From: Tessaracoccus antarcticus
GTDB taxonomy: Bacteria > Actinomycetota > Actinomycetes > Propionibacteriales > Propionibacteriaceae
Assembly (NCBI RefSeq): GCF_003688855.1
Contig: NZ_REFW01000005.1
Coordinates: 62,001-126,000, forward strand
Length of the DNA: 64,000 bases
Direction of reading: 5' to 3'
Positions 56,319-64,000 of this stretch are shown piece by piece. The notes under the pieces are model-generated. The model had not been told where the DNA came from, did not search any database, and saw nothing but the letters and a program-made list of their open reading frames with translations. How positions within the stretch are numbered: the first letter of the stretch is position 1; every line of letters starts with the position of its first letter. A program made the translations under genes and the position numbers.

Positions 56319-56989
56319 CCCGGAAGGTCTTCACCCGGAAGAAGCAGCCCGCGGACACTCCTCCCCCGGAGTTCATCGAGGTCCCCGCCAACGTGCCCAA
56401 CAACCTGATTCCCGTCGCCGAGGAGATCTCCCGCGTCGAGGAGAGCGCGCGACACTCAGCCCAGGTGCAGTTCGAGGCCGCCAAGTCCTGGCACTACTGG
56501 AACCTGTCGCTCGGCGTACCCGCCAGCGTCTTCGGTCTGCTCGCGGGCGGCGCAGCCTTCACCGAAGCGCTTCCCTCCTGGCTCATCGGCACGGGTGCGC
56601 TGATCGGTGCGGCACTCGCTGGCACCATGACCGTCCTCGGCGCCGAGCGACGCGCCACTCGGGCGAAGATCTGCGCCAACACGTTCCACGACATCCAGGA
56701 CGACGCGCGGCGGCTACTGACCATCGACCTCGCAACCATGAAGCTGGACGAGGCGCACGCCGCGCTCACCTCGCTCTGCGACCGTTACAAGGAGACCCGC
56801 CAGACTGCGGATGCCCCGGCACGGAGGTTCTACCAGCGGGCCCTCCGCAACCTCCGCGAGGGGGGCCAGCAGTTCGCCATCGACGAGGCCAAGAAGAACA
56901 AGAAAGACTCGGCACCCACCCCCGTGGATCCGCCCGCCCTAGTCCCTATGGACCCAACCTACTCGGCCAACCCCAACAAGGAGAACTGA
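56315..56989 (+). CDS. CBASS effector with SLATT two-transmembrane domain
   Basis: 224 residues. A polar N-terminus, then a helix (VAEEISRVEESARHSAQVQF), two adjacent membrane helices (about residues 65-105: VPASVFGLLAGGAAF and LIGTGALIGAALAGTMTVLG) and the following ERRATRAKICANTFHDIQDD helix. This matches the SLATT family (two-TM effectors associated with SMODS nucleotidyltransferases). When the neighbouring CD-NTase makes its cyclic nucleotide signal, such proteins are thought to permeabilise the membrane and stop the infected cell. The C-terminal 70 residues are Lys/Pro-rich. It is 2 bases before the CD-NTase gene. Confidence 0.85.
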   Translation: MTRKVFTRKKQPADTPPPEFIEVPANVPNNLIPVAEEISRVEESARHSAQVQFEAAKSWHYWNLSLGVPASVFGLLAGGAAFTEALPSWLIGTGALIGAALAGTMTVLGAERRATRAKICANTFHDIQDDARRLLTIDLATMKLDEAHAALTSLCDRYKETRQTADAPARRFYQRALRNLREGGQQFAIDEAKKNKKDSAPTPVDPPALVPMDPTYSANPNKEN

Positions 56990-56991
56990 CC

Positions 56992-57987
56992 ATGGCTGAA
57001 CTCGCCAGCAGCTTCGAGACCGCCCGGTCCAACATCGAGCCCAGCGACGACGACTGGACCAACGCCCCACAGTCGCACCAGGACATCGCCGACATCCTCG
57101 GCGCTGACAACACCCTCAACGGCTGGGGCATCAACCCCATCCTCATCGGCTCCTATGGTCGCCAGGTGTCAATCCGCCGGGTGTACGACGTCGACATGTT
57201 CTGCCGACTCGATGAGTACCCGGCTGGAGTCGGTGCTGACGAGGTCCTCAACTGCGTGTACGAGGTCTTGGTCGAGACCTACGACGAGAAAAGCGTCACC
57301 CGCGAGGACCGCTCCGTCACGGTTCTGGTCCCCGATGCAGACGGCCTCTACGTCGACGTGGTGCCCGCCCGGAAGTCGGGCATGGTGTGGGAGATCCCCA
57401 CCGAGGACGACGAATGGATCGCCACCAACCCGGTCGAGATGACCGAGCTGAAGACCAAGAAGAACGAGGTGTTCGACGAGATGTACGTCCCGTGCGTCAA
57501 ACTACTGCGCCAGGCCCGCCGCAACCTCCTGGGGAAGGACAAGCCGGGCGGGTTCGCCGTCGAGATGGCCCTCTACACCGCCTGCGAGGAGGGCTTAGTC
57601 ACCAAAAACAACTCGATGACCCAGCTGTTCGCCTCCGCAATGGAGGGAGTCGCTGATGTCTTCCGCCGCATCGCCGACGACGGCTTCGCCGTTCCTGATC
57701 CATCCATGCCGGGCGAGGTCCTCAAGTTCGACGAGGACGCCGACTTCGACGCCGCCGCCGAGAAGTTCGAGTCTGCGGCTGCGGATGCCCGCAATGCGGC
57801 AGACATGAGCGACGACGCGGGCGGCAAGGCGGCGCTTCTTGTGCAGGGCGTCCTCGGGTCTAACGACGACTTCGAGAACGTGTTTCCGATGCCCGCCGGC
57901 TACGAGAGCGACGGCAACAAGCGTGCGTCCAGCACGCGCACCTCCGGCGACCGCAGGCCGACCCCGGGTGGGATGCGTTTTGGCTGA
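56992..57987 (+). CDS. CD-NTase (SMODS cyclic oligonucleotide synthase) of CBASS
   Basis: 331 residues. The nucleotidyltransferase active site is complete: GSYG (G53-G56), DVD (D66, D68) and the third Asp in YVDVVPA (D122). This is the SMODS/cGAS-DncV-like enzyme that makes a cyclic di- or trinucleotide upon phage infection. The product cannot be told by eye. The C-terminus is a disordered tail ending ...MRFG; a terminal small residue is where Cap2 conjugates CD-NTases in type II CBASS. AAGGAG lies within the end of the SLATT gene, nine bases before the ATG. Confidence 0.93.
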   Translation: MAELASSFETARSNIEPSDDDWTNAPQSHQDIADILGADNTLNGWGINPILIGSYGRQVSIRRVYDVDMFCRLDEYPAGVGADEVLNCVYEVLVETYDEKSVTREDRSVTVLVPDADGLYVDVVPARKSGMVWEIPTEDDEWIATNPVEMTELKTKKNEVFDEMYVPCVKLLRQARRNLLGKDKPGGFAVEMALYTACEEGLVTKNNSMTQLFASAMEGVADVFRRIADDGFAVPDPSMPGEVLKFDEDADFDAAAEKFESAAADARNAADMSDDAGGKAALLVQGVLGSNDDFENVFPMPAGYESDGNKRASSTRTSGDRRPTPGGMRFG

Positions 57988-59485
57988 CCCACCCCGACCT
58001 GACGAGGCCCAGGAGCCCGAGGGTTGGGCCGATCACGTCGCGTACATCCGCGAGACGTTCATCAACGCCCTGGTCGGACGAGGCTTCCGGCTGGTGCGCG
58101 ACAACTCGCGCGGATCATGCAGCGACGCGGAACTGACCGACGGCCAGGCCAGCGTCCTGCTTGAGGACGGCTTTCCCTACTCGGCCCCTCTGGTCCGCAC
58201 CGAAGTGGCCGTGCCCATGTCCTGGCACCGAGATTCCCTCGGCTTTCTTTGCCTGTACACCAGCCGTGACCACGACAATCAACCGTGGCTTGCGGTCGAC
58301 GCGTTTCTCGCGCGCATCGAAACCTGGTTCGGAAAAAACGACGCAGGCTGGCCTGACGACCCGCCCGTCTTAGACCTCGAAGCCTACCTTCACCTTCCCG
58401 TCGACAAACGGTACGTCCTCTACTCGAGGCTTGATTCCTACACGGGCAAGTACCTGAAGCTGCGCGAGCAGGACGGCCAGATTCAGATCAAAGGCGTGGG
58501 CAAGGTCTCAAGGAAAAGCACCAAAGGTCTCCGCACCGGATACGTAGCCGACATCGGCCAAGTGGCAACTCCGCCCGTGAGTTGGGACGACCTCATCGAG
58601 AACTTGAACAGCACCCACAAGCTCCGCAGCGCAATTGAACGCGACCGGATCGACGTACTGTTCGTTCAGTACCAACGTCATGACCAGCGTGGAGCAGTAG
58701 TGGTGACCTTCCCGCCGACTACGGCTCGCCCCCGTGCCCGCAAGCAACGAGCGACCAACCAGACCACCCGCGTCCCTCACCTAGCGCTCTCGGCCTCTCT
58801 CGACGAGTCCGTGATGCGCTTCCGATCAGGCGTCACCGCGTCCGCGCTAGAGGACAAGCATGTCTACATCGTTGGCGCCGGGGCCCTCGGCTCCCACATC
58901 TGCGACGGTCTCGTTCGAGCCGGCATCGGCAGGCTGACGATCCGGGACTTCCAGCGGCTGACACCGGGCAACATGACTCGGCACCTCGTCGCAATCCTCG
59001 GCTACGCCGGGCACAACAAGGCAGATGCCCTCCAGTCGCTCCTCTCAAACAGGCCGTACAACCGGAGCAAGATTGAATCCGACTGGACCGGGCTTAGGAG
59101 CCCCGCAGAGGCGATCCGCGTTCTCCGGAGTCACGATTTAGTCGTGGACGCGACCGCGGACGGCTCGGTGCTCGCGATGCTCCAAGACGCAAGCGTGCTC
59201 ACCGATTCTCGTTTCGTCACGACATGCCTCCAGAACGATGGCCGTTCGATGCGTGTTGACATCGTTCCCCCTCTGGACGGGGCCGACGCGATCCCTCCAA
59301 CCGTCCTCAGACCCTCAAGCGCGCCGGAGGTGTTCGAGGCCGGGTGCGGCGAGCCAGTGTCTCCGACGCCGCCACACGCTGTGGCGGAGGCGGCCGCCGT
59401 AACAGTCAGGCACCTTGTCGGTCTCCTTACTGGAACTCCCGAGGCGCCAGCTGGCGAGCACCGCGACCTGGGTGAACTGCTGTGA
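57980..59485 (+). CDS. cap2: Cap2: E2-E1 ubiquitin-ligase-like CBASS accessory protein
   Basis: About 501 residues. N-terminal E2-like domain (residues 1-180) with the likely catalytic Cys91 in SLGFLCLYTS and a downstream Trp. C-terminal E1/ThiF adenylation domain from about residue 290 (HVYIVGAGALGSHICDGLVR, RDFQRLTPGNMTRH, VVDATADGS) and a Cys in EAGCGEPVSPTPP. Cap2 links the CD-NTase C-terminus to target proteins and so primes it. I chose the TTG at 57980 because GGTGGGA precedes it by six bases and it gives an 8-base overlap; the GTG at 57968 is the alternative. Confidence 0.92.
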   Translation: MADPPRPDEAQEPEGWADHVAYIRETFINALVGRGFRLVRDNSRGSCSDAELTDGQASVLLEDGFPYSAPLVRTEVAVPMSWHRDSLGFLCLYTSRDHDNQPWLAVDAFLARIETWFGKNDAGWPDDPPVLDLEAYLHLPVDKRYVLYSRLDSYTGKYLKLREQDGQIQIKGVGKVSRKSTKGLRTGYVADIGQVATPPVSWDDLIENLNSTHKLRSAIERDRIDVLFVQYQRHDQRGAVVVTFPPTTARPRARKQRATNQTTRVPHLALSASLDESVMRFRSGVTASALEDKHVYIVGAGALGSHICDGLVRAGIGRLTIRDFQRLTPGNMTRHLVAILGYAGHNKADALQSLLSNRPYNRSKIESDWTGLRSPAEAIRVLRSHDLVVDATADGSVLAMLQDASVLTDSRFVTTCLQNDGRSMRVDIVPPLDGADAIPPTVLRPSSAPEVFEAGCGEPVSPTPPHAVAEAAAVTVRHLVGLLTGTPEAPAGEHRDLGELL

Positions 59486-60003
59486 GCGACACCGGGTCTG
59501 GATCATCGGCAGCGGCCTTTGTAACGATCAGTCCACAGGCACGCGACGCGCTCACGGTAGCCGCCAGGGCATCTTCGGAGAGAGAGCACGGCGGCATCCT
59601 TATTGGCTACCGCGACACCCATGGCATCACGATCGACGACATCATCGAGGTGACCGATACCACAGCGACCCGGACGCGCTATCTGCGGCGCGAGAACCCG
59701 GCACGACGGGCGTTGACTGCATACCTAGATCGACCGGGACTCGAGCCGACCCTCGGCTACGTAGGCGAGTGGCACACACATCCGGCGCCGGCTCCGCCCA
59801 GCTCCACCGATCACCACGCGATGCGCACCATGGTACGCCGCAACCGCCAGCCTGTGGCACTTGTCGTTGCCGCCCTTCAATCGGACCGCCGAAACGTGCA
59901 CCTGTACGCGCTCATCAGCAACCCTGAGCGAATCCACTCACGGGTCTTCGGCCAGTTTGACCCCGCCGAGATCAAGATGACTGGGTCTCGTCCCTCAAGC
60001 TAG
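59482..60003 (+). CDS. cap3: Cap3: JAMM/JAB deconjugating peptidase of CBASS
   Basis: 173 residues. JAMM zinc site: Glu in REHGGILIGY, HTH in YVGEWHTHP and Asp in SSTDHH. It removes Cap2-made CD-NTase conjugates. The HxH-to-Asp spacing has nine intervening residues, one fewer than the usual ten. It starts at GTG in a 4-base overlap with the Cap2 stop. Last gene of the operon; the right repeat copy begins 148 bases later. Confidence 0.93.
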   Translation: MSDTGSGSSAAAFVTISPQARDALTVAARASSEREHGGILIGYRDTHGITIDDIIEVTDTTATRTRYLRRENPARRALTAYLDRPGLEPTLGYVGEWHTHPAPAPPSSTDHHAMRTMVRRNRQPVALVVAALQSDRRNVHLYALISNPERIHSRVFGQFDPAEIKMTGSRPSS

Positions 60004-60568
60004 GCATCTTCCACGGATTAATGCTGGGTTCCGCTCATCGGCTCCGGATAGCCAACGGCCCCGCGTCACAGTGGGCGGTATGAGACTTGGTACCCCGTCT
60101 GGCGGGTACCTGAACGTCAACGCCACCGGGGTGTAGTTGTCATCTCGGGAGCCTCAGCGCCCAATGGAAAGTACACCTCAGAATGAACGCTCAGCCTACA
60201 GGTCCGAAGCAGGCCGAGAGTCTCATGAACACGGGTGGCCACGCGCCTAAGCACGGCGTTTCACCGAGCTGGTGGGGCAGGTCAACCTGACACCAAACCC
60301 TGCAGCAGTCCCCTACGATGTTGGGTATTCGGAGGAGTTTCGTTTTATTGCTTGATCGCGTTCCGCTTCAACATCCTGTCCGCGCGTGGGAGCGAACCCC
60401 GTTAGTCGACATCGTCGTGATTTTTGATCGCACTGCCGTCGCGGACAATGATGGTCTTCACACAGTCGTAGGCTAGGGGCCCGACCGGACTATGCACTGT
60501 CTGGATACGCGCCAGCAGCACCTGATAGTCCTGCTACTCCCGACGGGTCAACGCTCGGTAGCCGCGGC
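60004..60568. other. Gene-free stretch between cap3 and the MFS fragment
   Basis: 565 bases holding the right copy of the 162-bp repeat (60151-60312) and otherwise nothing I can support. Confidence 0.5.
60151..60312 (+). repeat. 162-bp direct repeat, right copy (CBASS flank)
   Basis: Same orientation as the copy at 55784-55945, two differences in 162 positions. The interval between the copies (55946-60150) contains the CBASS operon and its promoter region only. Confidence 0.95.
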
Positions 60569-61013
60569 TCAGAAGATAGTGGACGTCGGTCGACGAACGA
60601 TGACAAGTACAAGTACGAGCAATGCGAAGATCGCTGAGACCGTCGGTAGCCAGGCGAAGGATTGGCCGAGTATGAGTGCGCCGAGGGCTGAACCACTGGC
60701 GATGCCGATCTGGACTCCGGTGACGTACACCGCGGAGGCGCGATCGGCGTCTCGTTCTGCGATGCGCATGACGCCGGTCTGGAAGACCGGGCCGGTCGCG
60801 GCGAAGGCCACACCCCAAGCGGTAACGGCGATAGCCGCCAAAACAAGCGTGACGATGGCTGGAGCAGGGATCGGGGTCAGGGCGAGTATGACGAGCCCCG
60901 CGGTGAAGGTCGACATAGTGAGGATTTCTGCTCGCTGGGGACCCTTGTCGATGTAGCGGCCGATCAGGAATGTGCCGACGGCTCCGGCAATGCCGAAGAG
61001 CGTCAGGAACACT
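60569..61013 (-). pseudogene. MFS transporter, C-terminal half only
   Basis: On the minus strand the protein reads TVFLTLFGIAGAVGTFLIGR, then DKGPQRAEILTMSTFTAG and four more membrane segments up to VRRPTSTIF and a stop. This is the second six-helix half of a drug-exporter-type MFS protein. The first half is missing: upstream of 61013 the frame runs into the antisense of another MFS fragment. The point of truncation is at the start of helix 7. Confidence 0.7.
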
Positions 61014-61442
61014 GTCTTCGGCCTCGGCGGCTTCGTCGGGAACCTGCTGATCGGCCTGCTCGTCGACAAGCACCTGCGGACCATGCGGCTGATGGTTCCA
61101 GCCCTGATCGCTAGCGGCATCGCCGGCCTGGCCGCCTTCCCCGGTTAGACGTGGCTCGTCGTCATCGCCGTCGGCGTGTGGGGGTTCGCGTTCGGTGCGT
61201 GGCTGATCGTCGCCGCGACCTGGATGGGACGCAACGCGCCCGAACGTATGGAAGCCGGAGGCGGGTTGCTGGTGGCGGGGTTCCAGCTCGCGATCACCCT
61301 GGGCGCCGGGCTCGGCGGTCTTCTGGTGGACGGCGGCGGCATCCAGCTGGCACTGACCATCGCTGTCGGCGCGAGCCTCGTTGGCGGGCTGCTGTTCGGC
61401 CTGGTCAAGGGACGAACAGACTCACCGCCCGCCAGCGCGTGA
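61014..61442 (+). pseudogene. MFS transporter, C-terminal half with an internal stop
   Basis: On the plus strand one frame reads VFGLGGFVGNLLIGLLVDKH, continues to LAAFPG, hits TAG at 61146-61148, then continues in the same frame TWLVVIAVGVWGFAFGAW to GRTDSPPASA and TGA. It too begins at helix 7 of an MFS protein. It is therefore an N-terminally truncated gene with a nonsense mutation, head-to-head with the fragment at 60569-61013. Confidence 0.7.
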
Positions 61443-61448
61443 GCGTGC

Positions 61449-62357
61449 TCAGACGGCGGTCGCGACCGGCGGCACAGCACCGATGCGCCACTGGCTGGGC
61501 GTCGACCCGGTGTGGCGGCGAAACGCCCGACTGAACCCGGCCTCGGACTCATACCCCAGACGCCTCGCCGTCTCGGCGACACTCAACTCCTCGTGGACCA
61601 GCAGATCGGCCGCGACGTCCATGCGCACAGCGGCCAGGTAAGCGGCGGGCGACTGCTCCATCACGGCGCGGAACCGTCCGGCAAACGCAGAACGAGACAT
61701 CGCAGCAACACGAGCGAGGCTATCGACCGTCCACGGCTCCCCCGGGTCGGCTTGGAGGGCGTCGAGCGCGCGGACGAGGTGAGGGTCCTTGGCCCGCTGC
61801 AGCCAACGCTGGGGGGCGCACCCCAGCTCGGACCACGAGCGGACCGCAGCCGACACGACTGTGAGCGCGATACGACCGCAGATCACGCCGTCTCCTGCCC
61901 GGGCAGGATCCGTGGCAAGCCACGGATGACGGGCCATGTTCTCAAGCAGACCGACCACGTTCGGCTCATGATTATCGAACCGCCGCACCACCAACCAGTC
62001 GGGCAAAATCTCCACCGACGGTCGCTCCCGAACCGACGGCGAGAAGGCGACGTTGAGCAGCTCGGCCTCGGCCAGTGCGCGCACCTGGTGCCGGCTCCCC
62101 CGGGAGAAGAACATCAAGTCACCTTCGACCACCGTTGTGGAGGCCGAGCCGACACGGATCTCAGCTGCTCCGTGGAGAACATAGGTGAAGCCTGCGCCCT
62201 CACCCGCAGCACTCAACTGCTCATCGCGGGCCAACCGATCTCGTCGCGCACCGCACAGGTGCCATTCGAGGGCGCCCAGAGCCCGATCGAGAGCGCCATC
62301 TACCATCGGAATGCGGCCTGAAGTCGTCAGCACATTCAGGTTGAACGCACAGGCCAT
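61449..62357 (-). CDS. AraC-family regulator with cupin domain
   Basis: 302 residues: an N-terminal cupin sensor (GFTYVLHGAAEIRVG, EGDLMFFSRGSRHQV) and a C-terminal double helix-turn-helix (VDSLARVAAMSRSAFAGRFR, ETARRLGYESEAGFSRAFRR). This architecture is typical of regulators next to SDR enzymes and MFS exporters. ATG 62357 follows GAGGA at nine bases. It lies beside the broken MFS gene that it may once have controlled. Confidence 0.9.
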   Translation of the reverse strand: MACAFNLNVLTTSGRIPMVDGALDRALGALEWHLCGARRDRLARDEQLSAAGEGAGFTYVLHGAAEIRVGSASTTVVEGDLMFFSRGSRHQVRALAEAELLNVAFSPSVRERPSVEILPDWLVVRRFDNHEPNVVGLLENMARHPWLATDPARAGDGVICGRIALTVVSAAVRSWSELGCAPQRWLQRAKDPHLVRALDALQADPGEPWTVDSLARVAAMSRSAFAGRFRAVMEQSPAAYLAAVRMDVAADLLVHEELSVAETARRLGYESEAGFSRAFRRHTGSTPSQWRIGAVPPVATAV

Positions 62358-62393
62358 TGGTGATATTCCTCAACTCGGAATCCTCGACACATA

Positions 62394-62421
62394 CGTCACC
62401 CGTCACCTGTCACCCGTCAAG
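62394..62421. repeat. Short tandem repeat of CGTCACC
   Basis: Three and a half 7-bp units (CGTCACC, CGTCACC, TGTCACC, CGTCA), overlapping the last codons of the SDR gene on the minus strand. Confidence 0.6.
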
Positions 62422-63211
62422 CCAGTGTGCCGCCGTCGACCCGCAGAATCGTTCCTGTCACGTAGGAGGCTCGGTCGCTCAAGAGCCACGCTGCCGCCTC
62501 GGCGATCTCGTTGGGGGAAGCAGCGCGACGCAGCGGAGTGGACGCGACGAGACTGTCGATGATGCCAGGTGAGGCCTCTTCCCATGATCCGAGCGTCTCG
62601 GTCGTGGTGGTGCCGGGAGCGATCGCGTTGACCCGGATGCCCTCTGGCCCGTAGGTGGCCGCTGCGGATGCGGTGAGGCTGTTGAGCCCCCGTTTCATCG
62701 CACCGTAGGCCGGGAGATCAGGATTGGCCATCAGGGCGCCGATGCTGGAGGTGTTCACGATGGCACCGGTGCCCGAGGTCGCACGAATTGCCGTGATCTC
62801 CGCGACCATGGCCAGCCACGGACCCTTGAGGTTGACGGCGTAGATGTGGTCGAAGTCGACCTCGGTCGTCGTATCCATCGGTCCCGGCGGGACGAGAGTG
62901 GCTCCATTGTTGAAGGCAATGTCGAGCCGCCCATGAAGCGCCGTGACGTGCTTGACGGCGGCGCTCACGCTTTCGGCGTCAGCGAGGTCGCACAGCACGT
63001 AGTCGGCGGTCCCGCCGGATGCCCTGACCTCCTGCGTCACCCTCCTCAGCTCGGACTCCGTTCGGGCTGCGAGCACCACTTTCGCTCCCTCGCGGGCGAA
63101 CAAGTGCGCTGCGGCCGCGCCGATGCCGCGTCCGGCTCCGGTGATGAAGGCGACTTTGCCGTCGAGCAGGCCGAGGTGGGCAGATGAGCTATGTGCCGAT
63201 GTCGTGGTCAT
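62417..63211 (-). CDS. SDR-family oxidoreductase
   Basis: 264 residues, classical short-chain dehydrogenase. Cofactor motif TGAGRGIG (about residue 22), NNGA, catalytic Ser in NTSSIG, and YGAMK (Tyr and Lys), C-terminal LSDRASYVTGTILRVDGG. The Arg after the glycine motif suggests NADP(H), which is tentative. The substrate is unknown. ATG 63211 or the ATG at 63220 (three codons earlier) may be used. Divergent from the XRE regulator, with a dyad between them. Confidence 0.9.
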   Translation of the reverse strand: MTTTSAHSSSAHLGLLDGKVAFITGAGRGIGAAAAHLFAREGAKVVLAARTESELRRVTQEVRASGGTADYVLCDLADAESVSAAVKHVTALHGRLDIAFNNGATLVPPGPMDTTTEVDFDHIYAVNLKGPWLAMVAEITAIRATSGTGAIVNTSSIGALMANPDLPAYGAMKRGLNSLTASAAATYGPEGIRVNAIAPGTTTTETLGSWEEASPGIIDSLVASTPLRRAASPNEIAEAAAWLLSDRASYVTGTILRVDGGTLA

Positions 63212-63242
63212 GTCCTCCATACTCGTGTCGGGCCACAGACAT

Positions 63243-63267
63243 AGGCAGGCACAGCCAGTACCTGCCT
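63243..63267. promoter_or_regulatory. Dyad in the SDR/XRE divergent promoter region
   Basis: AGGCAGG (63243-63249) and CCTGCCT (63261-63267) form a perfect 7-bp inverted repeat with an 11-base centre, between the two divergent start codons. Probable operator of the XRE-type regulator. Confidence 0.5.
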
Positions 63268-63297
63268 GCGACAGGTTCATCGGGGCACACTGGAGCA

Positions 63298-64000
63298 ATG
63301 GACCGACTAGAGCTCGCGGACTTTTTGCGCACCAGGCGTGAGCGAATCACACCCGCCGACATCGGCCTGCCGGTCGGAACACGCCGCCGTACTCCCGGCC
63401 TGCGCCGCGAAGAAGTCGCACAGCTCGCCTACATCTCCGTCGAGTACTACACCCGACTCGAGCAGGCCCGCGCGCCACACCCGTCGCGCGAGGTGCTCAC
63501 GGAGCTGACCAGGGCACTTCGCCTCAGCGATGCCGAACGCGACCACCTGCACCAGCTCACCGGCACTCCCCCTGCCCCGGCCCCTGGGCCCTCCCGCGTC
63601 GTGCGCCAGAGCATCCTCGACCTCCTGCAACGCCTTCCGCAGGTCGCCGCCATCGTGGTGTCCGCCGACTACGAGGTTCTGGCGTGGAACGATCTGGCGG
63701 CTGCCCTACTGGAAGACTTCTCCGCCCTCGCGAGGCGCGACCGCAACCTCATCAGGCGCTCGTTCCTGCATCCCCGCCCGGACGGCAAACGGTTGTATGG
63801 CGTGTCCAACGGCGACAAGTTCGCCCGTACCTCAGCTCAAAACCTACGAGTGACCGCCGCTCGCTACCCCCACGACCCAGAGGTGACCAGCCTCGTGACT
63901 GACCTCCTCGCCGCCAGCCAAGAGTTCGCCGAACTGTGGGCACAGCACGACGTCACCGCCGTCCCCACACTGTGCAGGACGTTCGAGCACCCCCTCGTGG
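63298..64000 (+). CDS. XRE-family regulator with MmyB-like ligand domain, partial
   Basis: 234 codons are present and the gene runs off the right edge. MDRLELADFLRTRRERITPA, then TPGLRREEVAQLAYISVEYY and TRLEQARAPHPS, form the helix-turn-helix; the MmyB/PF17765 domain follows (VVSADYEVLAWNDLAAALL, RNLIRRSFLHP, VTSLVTDLLAASQEFAELW). Proteins of this type usually repress an adjacent divergent SDR gene, which fits here. GGAG stands before ATG 63298. Confidence 0.9.
   Translation, partial: MDRLELADFLRTRRERITPADIGLPVGTRRRTPGLRREEVAQLAYISVEYYTRLEQARAPHPSREVLTELTRALRLSDAERDHLHQLTGTPPAPAPGPSRVVRQSILDLLQRLPQVAAIVVSADYEVLAWNDLAAALLEDFSALARRDRNLIRRSFLHPRPDGKRLYGVSNGDKFARTSAQNLRVTAARYPHDPEVTSLVTDLLAASQEFAELWAQHDVTAVPTLCRTFEHPLV

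Noticed and set aside
45723-64000. Second copy of the tRNA-Pro 3' end as right attachment site
   Set aside because: Looked for the T-arm/acceptor sequence through the accessory region and did not see it, so no att pair is claimed.
1-64000. CRISPR array
   Set aside because: The only regular repeats are the coding SP array and short tandem motifs; no repeat-spacer pattern was seen.

Overview
This is a high-GC actinobacterial chromosome segment. The housekeeping order valS / folC / DUF4233 / ndk / rne / rplU / rpmA / obgE / proB and the tig / clpP1 / clpP2 / clpX block are typical of Actinomycetota. A cobalamin riboswitch and the general gene style would fit Propionibacteriaceae, but the family assignment is inference.

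Region 1 (1-2.3 kb): the start of a HAD hydrolase (cut by the window edge), then a cobalamin riboswitch ahead of a secreted protein, then a second secreted protein made almost entirely of Ser-Pro repeats. Both secreted proteins share a near-identical signal peptide and both end exactly at LPHTGN. Region 2 (2.3-26.9 kb) is core: proB-obgE, rpmA-rplU, rne, an MFS exporter, a five-gene folC operon that ends in one intact and one catalytically degraded CPBP membrane protease, a MauE-DsbA thiol pair, a GntR/membrane protein pair, valS, an alkyladenine glycosylase, a LacI remnant plus kinase, and an alditol-oxidase/tricorn-protease pair. Region 3 (26.9-33.3 kb): clpX, clpP2, clpP1, a nucleoside deaminase, an AI-2E family transporter, trigger factor and tRNA-Gly.

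Region 4 (33.4-45.2 kb) is an L-rhamnose utilisation regulon: a RhaE-type aldolase, a rhamnulokinase, a LacI regulator, a four-gene ABC importer, an arabinose/fucose-isomerase-like protein, a mutarotase and a rhamnose isomerase. Four copies of a palindrome of the form TGAAWCGWTTCA sit at its promoters.

Region 5 (45.7-64 kb) begins right after tRNA-Pro(TGG) and looks accessory: lower GC, long non-coding stretches and decayed genes. It carries a mannoside module (ROK regulator, sugar ABC importer, GH38 alpha-mannosidase), a wrecked ISL3/IS1096-like transposase, and a complete type II CBASS antiphage operon (SLATT two-TM effector, CD-NTase, E2-E1 Cap2, JAMM Cap3, plus an unrecognised 64-codon ORF translationally coupled to the effector). 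The CBASS operon is bracketed by two 162-bp direct repeats differing at only two positions. The window ends with two head-to-head halves of MFS transporter genes, an AraC regulator, an SDR oxidoreductase and a divergent XRE regulator cut by the window end.
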